DNA of 64,000 nucleotides from Chitinophaga cymbidii. Its GTDB lineage: Bacteria > Bacteroidota > Bacteroidia > Chitinophagales > Chitinophagaceae. Below the pieces are notes generated by a model. That model saw only the letters and a program-made list of their open reading frames with translations, was not told where the DNA came from and did not search any database. The position numbers were made by a program, and so were the translations under genes. Where the stretch lies: NCBI RefSeq assembly GCF_007992715.1, contig NZ_BKAU01000004.1, forward strand, positions 310,001-374,000. Direction: 5' to 3'. This document shows positions 38,695 through 47,800 of the stretch, piece after piece. Position 1 is the first letter of the stretch; each line of letters starts with the position of its first letter.

Positions 38695-40650
38695 TCAACG
38701 GATAAGCGTTACCGTGCCCTGGCGGCTGAACCGCCTGCCAAGGTAATCCACCCCCTGCACCATCCATACGTAGGTTCCCGGCCCGGCGGGCTGGCCGTTG
38801 AAAGTGCCGTCCCACGCCGTGGAAACATCCGCCGTCTGGAATATTATTTTCCCCCAGCGGTCCCACACCCGCAGGAAATCCAGCTTCGGAATCCCCGCAG
38901 CGGTGACCCTGAACAGGTCGTTACGCCCGTCATTGTTGGGGGTGAAAGCATTGGGCACATAAAACTCGGGACCGGTGTATGCTTTAACAGCGATCACATC
39001 TTCGTCCCTGCATCCTTCGGGAGAGGTGACGGTCACATGATATTCCTGGTCTTTCTGCAGGTAGGCAACGGGGTTGGCGATATAGGGATTGTCCATGCCG
39101 GTGGACGGCATCCAGGTGTACTGAAGATTGCTGCCGGTGGCGCGGGCGTTGAGCTGCAGCGGCTGGCCCTTGGCTACCACGGTATCGCTGCCGGCATGCA
39201 GCTGAAGGTCTACTACTTCCACATCCGTTTCCACCGCTGCGGTAGGACAGCCGTCCGTACTTACTGCGTGTAGCCGTGCGGTATAGCTTCCCCCGGCGGC
39301 GTAGGTGTAGCTGACCTGCCGGGTCCTGGCGGTATCACCGTTCCCCAACGCCCAGTACCAGTGAGCAATGGAAACGCCGGGCGTGAGGTTGCTGCCTTCC
39401 AGCTCCACCGGCTCGCCAATACAGGCGTTCCGGCCTGCCGCGGCTGTCAATGGCGTCTGGAACATATCGATGGTCTTGCTGCCTGTGGTGCTGCAGCCTT
39501 CGCGGGTGGTGACTTCCAGCTCCACGTTGTAGCGGCCGGGGGCGGTGTAGGGGATGGTGGCGTTTTGCGCGGAGGAAACAGCGCCGTTCCCGAAGTCCCA
39601 TTCCCAGCGGGCCTTGGTGCCAACATCTACCCTGGAGGAGTCGCCGATCTTCAGCGGGCTTCCGGTGATGCAAAATTCTTCCGGCCCGAAATCCACTACG
39701 GGGTAAGAGCCGATAGTGACGGGCGAGCGCAGGGTATCGGAAATGCATCCGCTATTGTCTTCGATCACCATTTTTACTTCGTAGCTACCCGGACCGGCGT
39801 ACAGGTGTGGCGGCGGTTGTATGGCGGTGGAGGTGGTGCCGTCGCCAAGGTCCCACCAGCGGCGGGTGATCACGCCAAAAGAGCTGGAATTGTCGGAAAA
39901 GCTCACCGGCGTACCGTCGCAAAGGATCTGTCCGGAGCTGAAGGCGAAATCCGGCCGCAGCGCGGCGCAGAATTGCTGCAGGTTGGAAGAGCCGCCGGTA
40001 GAGCCGGCGAATCCCCAGTAGACCATAGGGTCGCCGTGGAAGATATCGTTCACAAGGTCTTTTGTTATGGAGAACCGCACTTCGTTGTCTACGCTCACTT
40101 CCAGCAGGTGCGTGGAGGCGTTCCAGTTGATCCGCAGCAGGTGCCAGTTGCAATCCTCGATATTGTCTTTGCCGTCTATTACCTGTAACGCCGGCGTCAG
40201 GTTGCCGGTGGCATCCAGGTGGTCCGAGATACCGTTCATCTGGATGGCGATATGATCGAATGCCGGATCATTTTCATTGGCGTTGTGCCAGGTGTCTATC
40301 AGCACGCCGAGGGAGGGGCTGATGCCCTTGAAACCCAGTCCCTGACCGGATGAGCCGAGATTCGTGCCCTGCGTTTGCAGGATGAACCCGATGCCGTCCG
40401 CTCCCGATTCGTCCTTGCAGCCTAGATTGATATCGAAAACATAATTAAAGGATTGGGAAAGGTTGATCTTGTTTTTGTTCCATACGGTGCCGCTGGCGTT
40501 GTCCACCTCTTCCGTCAGAACATAGCAGTTACAGGTACGTTGCGTTGCGGAGCCGTTCAGGATGTACGGCTGCAGCGTTTGGGCATACGTATGTGCACTG
40601 AGAAATAAAATACCGGTGAGGCATAGCCACCATCTCAAAAAAGCGGGCAT
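38695..40650 (-). CDS. Lectin/PKD surface protein with T9SS type B sorting domain
   Basis: About 651 residues from the ATG at 40650. After a signal peptide (ILFLSAHTYA), an L-type lectin domain occupies ~25-230, with the VLIDTWHNANENDPAFDHIAIQMNG region that resembles the legume-lectin metal/sugar site. Three PKD-like domains follow, each with WxxGDG or similar (WWDLGDGTT, WEWDFGNG, WYWALGNG), and then one more Ig-like module. The last ~90 residues (NAFTPNNDGRNDLFRV to RQGTVTLIR) are the gliding-motility type B CTD that directs T9SS secretion. It should be a secreted or surface glycan-binding protein, possibly feeding substrate to the rhamnosidase. Confidence 0.87.
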   Translation of the reverse strand: MPAFLRWWLCLTGILFLSAHTYAQTLQPYILNGSATQRTCNCYVLTEEVDNASGTVWNKNKINLSQSFNYVFDINLGCKDESGADGIGFILQTQGTNLGSSGQGLGFKGISPSLGVLIDTWHNANENDPAFDHIAIQMNGISDHLDATGNLTPALQVIDGKDNIEDCNWHLLRINWNASTHLLEVSVDNEVRFSITKDLVNDIFHGDPMVYWGFAGSTGGSSNLQQFCAALRPDFAFSSGQILCDGTPVSFSDNSSSFGVITRRWWDLGDGTTSTAIQPPPHLYAGPGSYEVKMVIEDNSGCISDTLRSPVTIGSYPVVDFGPEEFCITGSPLKIGDSSRVDVGTKARWEWDFGNGAVSSAQNATIPYTAPGRYNVELEVTTREGCSTTGSKTIDMFQTPLTAAAGRNACIGEPVELEGSNLTPGVSIAHWYWALGNGDTARTRQVSYTYAAGGSYTARLHAVSTDGCPTAAVETDVEVVDLQLHAGSDTVVAKGQPLQLNARATGSNLQYTWMPSTGMDNPYIANPVAYLQKDQEYHVTVTSPEGCRDEDVIAVKAYTGPEFYVPNAFTPNNDGRNDLFRVTAAGIPKLDFLRVWDRWGKIIFQTADVSTAWDGTFNGQPAGPGTYVWMVQGVDYLGRRFSRQGTVTLIR

Positions 40651-40709
40651 GGAAAACAAGATAAAGAAAAATTCAGGACTTATCTTTATATGATCCAAAA
40701 ACAAATATC

Positions 40710-41420
40710 ATGAAAGTCCCTGTCATCAAAGGGGTGATCGACCGCCGGATACTTGTCAACTTCACCGTTGCACCGGGAGCAATTCAAAATATACTCCCTG
40801 CGCCGTTCCGTCCGAAACTCTACAAAGGCCACGCGATCGCGGGCATTTGCCTGATCCGCCTGAAGCATATCCGGCCGAAGGGCCTGCCCGGGTTTGTGGG
40901 CATCTCTTCTGAAAACGGCGCGCACCGCATTGCGGTGACCTGGGAAGAGCAGGGCATCACCCGGGAGGGCGTATACATCCCGCGCCGGGATACGAACTCC
41001 CGCTTCAATGCCTTCGCCGGCGGACGTTTCTTCCCCGGCAAACATTATCATGCCAGGTTCGATGTCCGGGAATCCGGCGTTGATTATCATGTAGCGTTCA
41101 ACAGCGAAGATGAAACCTTTATTTCGATGGACGGTTCGCTGGCGGATCAGCTTAATGAAGATTCCGTTTTTGAAAACCTGGCCGCCGCATCGGATTTTTT
41201 CGAGGCGGGATCTGCCGGGTTCTCGCCCGGTGGGGGAGGACTGGACGGCCTTCAATTACAGGTGAAGGAATGGAAAGTGGAACCATTGGCGGTGACCGCG
41301 GTGCGGTCCAGCTTTTTCGAGAACAGAGAGATTTTTCCCGAAGGTTCCGTGCGGTTCGACAATGCGTTGCTGATGCGGGAGATCGCGCATGAGTGGCGGA
41401 GCATGCGAGCGCCTTGCTAA
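40710..41420 (+). CDS. DUF2071 family protein
   Basis: 236 residues, soluble, no signal. The segments PAPFRPKLYKGHAIAGICLIRL and REGVYIPRRDTNSR, and the C-terminal FDNALLMREIAHEW, fit DUF2071 (acetoacetate-decarboxylase-like fold). Catalytic function is not known. It is divergent from the lectin gene, 59 bp away. A near-consensus -7 box (TATCTTTA at 40681-40688) could drive it. Confidence 0.8.
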   Translation: MKVPVIKGVIDRRILVNFTVAPGAIQNILPAPFRPKLYKGHAIAGICLIRLKHIRPKGLPGFVGISSENGAHRIAVTWEEQGITREGVYIPRRDTNSRFNAFAGGRFFPGKHYHARFDVRESGVDYHVAFNSEDETFISMDGSLADQLNEDSVFENLAAASDFFEAGSAGFSPGGGGLDGLQLQVKEWKVEPLAVTAVRSSFFENREIFPEGSVRFDNALLMREIAHEWRSMRAPC

Positions 41421-41488
41421 TAAAAACGCTGAATGAAAAATGAACAAAATGAACAACCCCAAAGTGTTCGTTTAACTGACCGTACCAT

Positions 41489-41496
41489 TATATTTG
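41489..41496 (+). promoter_or_regulatory. Consensus -7 box (TATATTTG) of the toxin-antitoxin operon
   Basis: A full match to the Bacteroidota TAnnTTTG box. A weak TTC lies at the -33 position 19 bp upstream. It precedes the toxin gene by ~95 bp, with an A-rich leader between. Confidence 0.6.
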
Positions 41497-41591
41497 CCTT
41501 GTCTTTCTAATTGCATATCGGAAAGAAACCTACCACAAAGCGTTACCCCCTTTTTTCTAAAAAAAATTTAAAAAACATAAAAAGTTTAGTT

Positions 41592-41990
41592 GTGACTAAA
41601 CAAAATATTCCTATTTTTGGAGCACGGAAGATCGATGCGGTCACGGGCAGAATTCCTGTAAGGCAATTAAGTATAAATGGTATCGGCCAGCTTGATGCAT
41701 TTGAAGCAGATCTGAAGGATACAACTTACCTGCCGGAGTACCGCACGCTGTTAACCTACATAAATTTTTATGCAGAGAACGGCACGCTGCCTCCCAATAA
41801 AATGAAGGATATCACGCCCGGGAAAGCAACGGTAAAAGAGTATGAATTCCGGACAAAACATCTCCGGGTTTACGCGATCCACGGTAAAGAAGGGAAGCTG
41901 ATCCTGTTATGCGGATACAAGAACACGCAGGAGAAAGATATCAGGAAATTCAGATCATTAAAGGAACGATATTTTGAAAGTCTGCAATAA
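41592..41990 (+). CDS. higB: RelE/HigB-like toxin of a TAC module
   Basis: About 132 residues from a GTG at 41592; an in-frame TTG at 41511 would add an unlikely Lys-rich leader. The C-terminal half (EFRTKHLRVYAIHG, KLILLCGYKNTQEKDIRKF, then KERYFES) has the RelE/Gp49/HigB pattern: an LR strand, a hydrophobic strand, then a K-rich helix. Such toxins cleave mRNA on the ribosome. The antitoxin gene follows after 9 bp and a SecB-like gene overlaps that, the same order as the HigB-HigA-SecB cassette of Mycobacterium tuberculosis. The N-terminal half is less conserved. Family assignment is by eye. Confidence 0.72.
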   Translation: MTKQNIPIFGARKIDAVTGRIPVRQLSINGIGQLDAFEADLKDTTYLPEYRTLLTYINFYAENGTLPPNKMKDITPGKATVKEYEFRTKHLRVYAIHGKEGKLILLCGYKNTQEKDIRKFRSLKERYFESLQ

Positions 41991-41999
41991 TCATTTATC

Positions 42000-42377
42000 A
42001 TGGAAAGAGAAGAATTACTGAGGTCCAGGGAGTACTGGACCACCAAGATCAGGCTCGATCTGTATAAATTGCTGGAAGATCACAAGCGCGCCAATCATCT
42101 TACTGTTGAGCAACTGGCGCAGCAGTTGGGCGTTACCAAAGGATATGTATCCCAGATTTTAAATGGAGATGCAGATCACAAGATCAGCAAACTTGTGGAA
42201 CTTGCCCTGATGTGTGGGAAGGTGCCTGTAATCAGTTATGAAGATACAGACCAGTATATTATTGATGATATGCGCGGAAAGCAGGATGAAGACCGGCCCG
42301 TTGTTCATCTGAATCTCGAAACCGCTTCCGTTAAATCGGGCGGCAATATTTCAATCGGGGAAGATGCCGTCTTCTAA
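42000..42377 (+). CDS. higA: XRE/HigA-like antitoxin with possible chaperone-addiction tail
   Basis: 125 residues. The helix-turn-helix is at ~38-70 (TVEQLAQQLGVTKGYVSQILNG), a typical XRE domain that binds the operon promoter. Beyond the HTH, residues ~85-125 form an acidic and then hydrophobic tail (PVVHLNLETASV, ending GEDAVF) not needed for DNA binding. In TAC systems this kind of tail is the chaperone-addiction (ChAD) region recognised by SecB, and here it would be the matching element. That role is inference. The start codon of the SecB-like gene lies 14 bp before its stop, a translational coupling sign. Confidence 0.85.
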   Translation: MEREELLRSREYWTTKIRLDLYKLLEDHKRANHLTVEQLAQQLGVTKGYVSQILNGDADHKISKLVELALMCGKVPVISYEDTDQYIIDDMRGKQDEDRPVVHLNLETASVKSGGNISIGEDAVF

Positions 42378-42789
42378 ATCATTACCAGCGCAATTTGCAT
42401 ACGCGCTTAAAGCCGCGAAAGAAACCCGTTTTCTGTTTAACAGCCTCGAAGAGCTGCAACTGCAAAGTATTGATATTTCCAAAGTCAGGAACGAATACTA
42501 CCACAAATGGAAATATGACCGGGCTAAGGAGGAATTCGGGCTTGATTTCCGGGTAGTGTTCAAGATAAAGGAACAGGTATTTATTGATTACGGCGTACAG
42601 GTGCTTTTTAAGACTTCAGGGCTGAGTAGTAACAAGATACCAGAGCTACTGCTGCTGAATTTTTATGGAATAGCTATTGCAACGATCCGCGGCATGCTGG
42701 TAGTCCGGTTAGCGGGAAGCGATTATCCGGCCATATTTGTTCCTATATTTCACCCTTCGGACATTCGGGAGCTCTTTTTACACGCATAA
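42364..42789 (+). CDS. SecB-like chaperone of the TAC module
   Basis: 141 residues, soluble, beta-rich. The alternating hydrophobic strands of ~45-95 (KVRNEYYHKWKYDR, DFRVVFKIKEQVFIDYGVQVLFK) followed by a helix and the end IATIRGMLVVRLAGSDYPAIFVPIFHPSDIREL fit the C-terminal helix plus Pro-rich strand of SecB folds (compare the FP..R..I and P..NFDALF end of SecB). Overall identity is low, so this is a weak-to-moderate call. It overlaps the antitoxin gene by 14 bp. If right, it would stabilise the antitoxin by binding its tail. Confidence 0.6.
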   Translation: MPSSKSLPAQFAYALKAAKETRFLFNSLEELQLQSIDISKVRNEYYHKWKYDRAKEEFGLDFRVVFKIKEQVFIDYGVQVLFKTSGLSSNKIPELLLLNFYGIAIATIRGMLVVRLAGSDYPAIFVPIFHPSDIRELFLHA

Positions 42790-42886
42790 CCCTTCCGGTA
42801 ATTTCACTCCCCACACCTTGGATTTTCAATTTAAAAATGTACTTTAGACACCGATTGCCCTTGTAATGTACCGGGGGGATTCGAGA

Positions 42887-42899
42887 TTCCACGTCAACC
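42887..42899. promoter_or_regulatory. 13-bp motif shared by two ECF sigma genes (locus 2 copy)
   Basis: TTCCACGTCAACC lies 56 bp before the locus 2 sigma start. The identical 13 bases lie 37 bp before the locus 3 sigma start (60875-60887). The locus 1 sigma gene has only TTCCACG, at 7766-7772. It could be a promoter element or a regulator site common to the sigma genes. Confidence 0.4.
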
Positions 42900-42954
42900 G
42901 ATCTTGTACTCATATATCTATGTGTGAATGCATTTATGAATAAATATTCCCGGT

Positions 42955-43590
42955 ATGAAGACTGACAAAGCTTACCTGAATACTTTATGGCAAAGGATTA
43001 CGAAGGAAAATGACCAGCGGTCGTTCGAAGAGTTGTTTCATCTCTGCTATCAGCGGCTGGTGCGTTTTGCGGTGGAATATGTACATAGTCATGAATCCGC
43101 GGAAGAGATCGTTTCGGACATCTTTCTGAAGCTGTGGGCGGGGCGTGATGGGTACACGGACGTGCTGCACATCGAGAAGTATCTTTTTACCGCGGTACGC
43201 AATCAGTCCCTGAACTATCTCCGGAAATTCTCCGCTTACCGCGTAGTTGCTACCGAAAACCCGGAGCAGCTTCATATCGCTTATACACATGATCCTTATA
43301 AAGCTTCCGAATGGAAGGAGCTGCTGGCCAAGCTGGATGAGGCCGTGGAAATGTTGCCGCCCCGCAGGCGCAAGATATTCCGGCTCATCCGGGAGGAAGG
43401 CTTCAAACCCAAAGAAGTAGCGGAAATCATGAACCTCTCGCACCGCACGGTGGAAACCCAGCTCTTCAAAGCGGTGAAAACCCTGCATGTAGTGCTCCAG
43501 CCTTATTTGTCGTCCCGGCAAAAATCCGCCCCCGCCGCTATTGATTCCGCGGCTTTATTATCCCTCGTACTTGTCGCTTGTACAGTCTGA
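42955..43590 (+). CDS. ECF RNA polymerase sigma factor (locus 2)
   Basis: 211 residues. Region 2 is at ~24-95 (SFEELFHLCYQRLVRFAVEYV, AEEIVSDIFLKLW, with YLFTAVRNQSLNYLR). Region 4 is at ~125-185 (LPPRRRKIFRLIREEGFKPKEVAEIMNLSHRTVETQLFKAVKTL). The ATG at 42955 follows AATATTCCCGGT. The C-terminus ends with a hydrophobic patch (AALLSLVLVACTV). It is the first gene of locus 2, and its product should direct transcription of the susC operon once released by the FecR encoded 73 bp downstream. Confidence 0.93.
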   Translation: MKTDKAYLNTLWQRITKENDQRSFEELFHLCYQRLVRFAVEYVHSHESAEEIVSDIFLKLWAGRDGYTDVLHIEKYLFTAVRNQSLNYLRKFSAYRVVATENPEQLHIAYTHDPYKASEWKELLAKLDEAVEMLPPRRRKIFRLIREEGFKPKEVAEIMNLSHRTVETQLFKAVKTLHVVLQPYLSSRQKSAPAAIDSAALLSLVLVACTV

Positions 43591-43663
43591 AATTTTTTTT
43601 CGGGAGAATACGTAAACCACTCCCTTTTGCGTGTCTTGATATAAGAGAGCAAACGCGGCTTTT

Positions 43664-44725
43664 ATGCAAACGCACAAAGAACGGTATTTATGGCTGTTTT
43701 CCAGGAAACTCTCCGGTGAGATCCTGGAGGAGGAAAGACAGGAGCTGGAAACCCTTGTCCGCACAAACCCTCAACTCCGCAAGGAGGGCGAGGCACTGCA
43801 GGCCTTTTGGGGCCAAAGGGGCGGCCATTCGGATGATGACGACACCCGCTCTGCTTTTGAAAAGCTCAAAGCCAGGATGCATGCCACTGATCCGCAAATG
43901 TGGCCGGAACAGGATGCCGGCGCCGGAGGCGTGAAGTGGTGGATGCTCATGGTCCGCATGGCCGCCGCGTTGATTTTTTTTGTCGCGGCCTGGCATATTA
44001 TGGTGGCAACAGGGCTGGTTCCCGGAAAGGAAGACGGCCTCCGTTCGGAATACAATATCCGCGGCACCCGCTCGCACATCAAGCTCGCAGACGGTACCTC
44101 CGTCTGGCTGAACTCGGATAGCGAACTCAAATACCCGCTGCGCTTCAAAGGCAATAAAAGGGAAGTATACCTTAAAGGAGAAGCATTTTTTGATGTGGCA
44201 AAGGACGCATCAAAGCCTTTTCTTGTATATACGGAAGCGATGACCATCAACGTATTGGGCACCAGCTTCAATATCAAGGCTTACCCGAATGACAGCACCA
44301 GCGAAACTACGCTGATCACCGGCGAGGTGGAAGTGGCGCTGAAGAACAAATCGGAAAAGAAGATCAGGCTGCGCCCCGCGGAAAAGCTGGTGATCACCAA
44401 TGGCATGGACTCTGTGAAAAGCCTCGTACCCAAAGCGGAGCCGGTCATCATCAAGCCCACTTATTCCCTGAAAGAAGACAGCGCCATTATTGAAACGGCC
44501 TGGGTCGATAACAAGCTCATCTTCCAGGATGAATCCTTTGATCACCTCGCTTCTCGCATGGAACGCTGGTACAACGTGTCCATCCGGTTCGAGAATACTG
44601 CCATCCAGCAGCTGAGATTTACCGGCATCTTCACCAAAGAGCCGCTCTCACAGGCGCTGGAAGCCCTGCAGCTGACAGAACAGTTCAACTTTAGAATAGC
44701 AGACGATACCGTCATCATTTATTAA
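43664..44725 (+). CDS. FecR-family anti-sigma factor (locus 2)
   Basis: 353 residues. The cytoplasmic N-terminal part is short (~1-95), followed by one membrane helix (VRMAAALIFFVAAWHIMVATGL) and the FecR periplasmic domain (HIKLADGTSVWLNSDSELKYP, GEAFFDVAKDASKPF). The C-terminal DUF4974/STN-like end (RFTGIFTKEPLSQALEALQLTEQ) completes it. It represses the sigma factor encoded upstream and receives the signal from the SusC of this locus. A 170-bp gap with the conserved reverse hairpin precedes susC. Confidence 0.93.
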   Translation: MQTHKERYLWLFSRKLSGEILEEERQELETLVRTNPQLRKEGEALQAFWGQRGGHSDDDDTRSAFEKLKARMHATDPQMWPEQDAGAGGVKWWMLMVRMAAALIFFVAAWHIMVATGLVPGKEDGLRSEYNIRGTRSHIKLADGTSVWLNSDSELKYPLRFKGNKREVYLKGEAFFDVAKDASKPFLVYTEAMTINVLGTSFNIKAYPNDSTSETTLITGEVEVALKNKSEKKIRLRPAEKLVITNGMDSVKSLVPKAEPVIIKPTYSLKEDSAIIETAWVDNKLIFQDESFDHLASRMERWYNVSIRFENTAIQQLRFTGIFTKEPLSQALEALQLTEQFNFRIADDTVIIY

Positions 44726-44786
44726 AAAAATAATCATCAGTCACCAATCATCGATCACCAAAATCATTTGCCTATCGTACTGGAAT

Positions 44787-44819
44787 AAAAAAACGGGAAA
44801 TGTTGAAGCCATTCCCCGT
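44787..44819 (-). terminator. Minus-strand hairpin plus T7 in the fecR-susC gap (locus 2)
   Basis: Stem 44793-44802 with 44810-44819, 7-nt loop. In minus-strand RNA the single non-Watson-Crick pair (position 6) becomes G-U and seven T follow (44793-44787). On the plus strand it would be an A-C mismatch without a T run. The base of the stem is 103 nt before the susC ATG. Confidence 0.6.
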
Positions 44820-44895
44820 CCATTAGCCTAATGGAAGCAGTCTCTGTTGAAGGGATGGCTGTTTCCGATTATTAACAACTAATTCTACGTAAGTT

Positions 44896-47800
44896 ATGAA
44901 AAAAAAGCATTTAGTGCATGCTTGCAGTCCACCGCGTGCGCTAATAAAGGTACTTGTGATTATGAAACTAACCTTTTGCCTTCTCTTATTATCTTTTTTG
45001 CATGTTTCCGGGTCTGTTCATTCGCAGGATAAAGTGTCCCTTGACCTGCAGTCTGCCGACCTGCGGAAAGTGCTGCTGATGATAGAAGCACAAACAAAAT
45101 ATCATTTCATCTTTAGCGAGCGCAAGCTGAAGACAGATAAAAGGATCGATCTGTCCGTGAAGGACGAAGCGGTCTTTACCGTGCTGGAAAAAGTGTTGCC
45201 GCTTGCCAACCTGCAGTACAAGCTGCTGGACGGCAACCTGATCGCCATTACCACCAAAGGTGAATCGGGTGATGTGATGATGCGGAAGGATGTGCGGGGT
45301 ACGGTAACGGATACCACCGGTATGCCGCTGCCGGGTGTGACCATCGCCGTGAAGAGCGCCCCGAGCGTAGGCACCACTACCGACCTCAACGGGAAGTATG
45401 TGCTTGACATACCCGAAGGCGCCACCGTGCTGGTGTTCAGCATGATCGGTTACGACAAGCAGGAAATTCCGATCAGCGGCCGGGACGTGATCAACGTACA
45501 ACTGGCGCTCGCTTCCAACCAATTGGAAGAAACAGTGATCGTGGGCTTCGGCACGCAAAAGAAAAAAGAAGTGGTTGGCGCGGTGACCACCATCAACCCT
45601 AAAGAGCTGAAAGTTCCCTCCAGCAACCTCACCACCGCACTCGCCGGCCGCCTTGCCGGTGTGATCGCCTATCAGCGCAGCGGTGAGCCGGGAGCGGACA
45701 ATGCGGACTTCTTTATCCGGGGGGTTACCACCTTTGGTTATAAAAGAGATCCCCTGATCCTGATCGACGGTATTGAAACCACCACCACCGATCTGTCCCG
45801 CATGCAGGTAGACGATATCGCCAGCTTTTCTATCCTGAAAGACGCTACCTCCACAGCGCTGTACGGCGCCAGGGGCGCCAACGGCGTGATCCTTATCACT
45901 ACCAAGGAAGGGGTGGAAGGTAAAGCCCGCATATCCGTGAGGATAGAAAACTCCAATTCAGCGCCCACCAAAAACGTGGAGTTTGCAGATCCCATTACGT
46001 ATATGCGTTTGGGTAATGAAGCCGTGCTCACCCGCGATCCGCTGGGCAAGCTGCCTTATTCGGAAGCCAAGATCGACAATACCATCGCCGGCGCCAACCC
46101 TTATGTTTTTCCGGCAACGGACTGGCGGAAGGAGCTTTTCAAGGAATCTACCATGAACCAGCGCGCCAACTTCAACGTTACCGGCGGCGGAAAGGTAGCC
46201 CGGTACTATCTCGCGGCTACTATGAACCGGGACAATGGTATCCTCAAAGTGGACAAACGCAATAACTTCAATAACAATATCAAGCTGAATACCTACTCCA
46301 TGCGCTCCAACGTCAACATCAACCTGACGAAGAGCACGGAAGTAGGCATCCGCCTGTCCGGCACCTTTGATGATTACAACGGTCCCCTCGGCGGCGGCAC
46401 CACCATGTACAAGCGGGTGGTACAGTCCAATCCCGTATTGTTCCCTGCCTATTATCCCAAAGACGAAGAGCATTCCTACGTGCAGCATATCATGTTCGGC
46501 AACTACGGAGATGGCAATTACATCAACCCGTATGCGGACATGGTAATGGGATACAAGGAATATACCCGTTCCAAGCTGCTGGCTCAGTTTGAGCTGAAGC
46601 AGAACCTCTCGTTCATTACCGAAGGGCTTTCCTTCCAGGCGCTCTTTAACACCGCGCGCACTACTTATTTTGATGTGCAGCGCTTTTATAATCCGTTCTG
46701 GTATGGCCTGGGTAACTATGACAAGTATACGGACAAGTATAACCTGACGATGCTGAACCCGAATACGGGCACGGAATACCTGAACTATGGCGAAGGCCCC
46801 AAGGAGATCAGTGCCACTACTTACCTGCAGGCAACCGCCAACTATAACCGCACGTTCAACGACAGGCACAATGTAAGCGGCATGATCGTGTTCCTCATGA
46901 ACAACGAAGTGCAGGCGAACTCCGGCTCGCTGCAGCTGTCGCTGCCGCGCAGGAACATTGGCGTGTCCGGCCGTCTTTCTTACGGATATGACAACCGTTA
47001 TTTCTTTGAATATGACTTTGGCTATAACGGAACGGAAAGGTTTTACGAAAGTAACCGTTTTGGCTTCTTCCCCTCAGTGGGTGGCGCCTGGCTGGTATCC
47101 AACGAGCCTTTCTTCAAACCGTTTACAAGAGTTGTCAGCAACCTGAAACTGCGCGCCACTTACGGCCTGGTAGGGAACGATGCGATCGGTGATCCGAAAT
47201 CCCGCTTCCTCTACCTGGCGGACGTGAGCATGACAGATGGCGCGAGGGCCTCCTCCTTCGGTACCGATTATGCGTATTCCCGTTCAGGTATTTTCATTCA
47301 CCGCTATGGCAACAACGACATCACCTGGGAAACCGCCACCAAAACCAACTGGGGACTGGAAGTAGGATTGTTCAACAAAATAAACATCCTGCTGGACGTG
47401 TATACCGAAAAGAGAAGGAACATCCTGATGACACGCGCGGATATTCCCGTTACCATGGGCTTTTTGGACAATGCGGATATCCAGGCCAATCTCGGAGAGG
47501 CCAGTGGAAAAGGGTTTGATCTTTCTGTGGATTACAGCCACAGCTTCAACGCCGACTGGTGGATGCAGGCGAGGGGTAACTTTACCTATGCCACCAGCAA
47601 GTTTGACGTGATCGAAGAGCCGGATTATGTAGAAAAATATTTATCAAAACTCGGATACCCGCTGTCACAACAATGGGGATACATCGCGGAACGTTTGTTC
47701 GCGGATGATGCGGAGGTAGCGAATTCGCCGGTGCAGAACTTCGGCGAGTACACCGCGGGGGACATCAAATATCACGATCTGAACGGTGACGGGCAGATCA

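Noticed and set aside
38675..38866. 64-codon upstream extension of the GH106 gene
   Set aside because: It lies over the end of the lectin gene in another frame and lacks a signal peptide. The ATG at 38674 starts directly with one.
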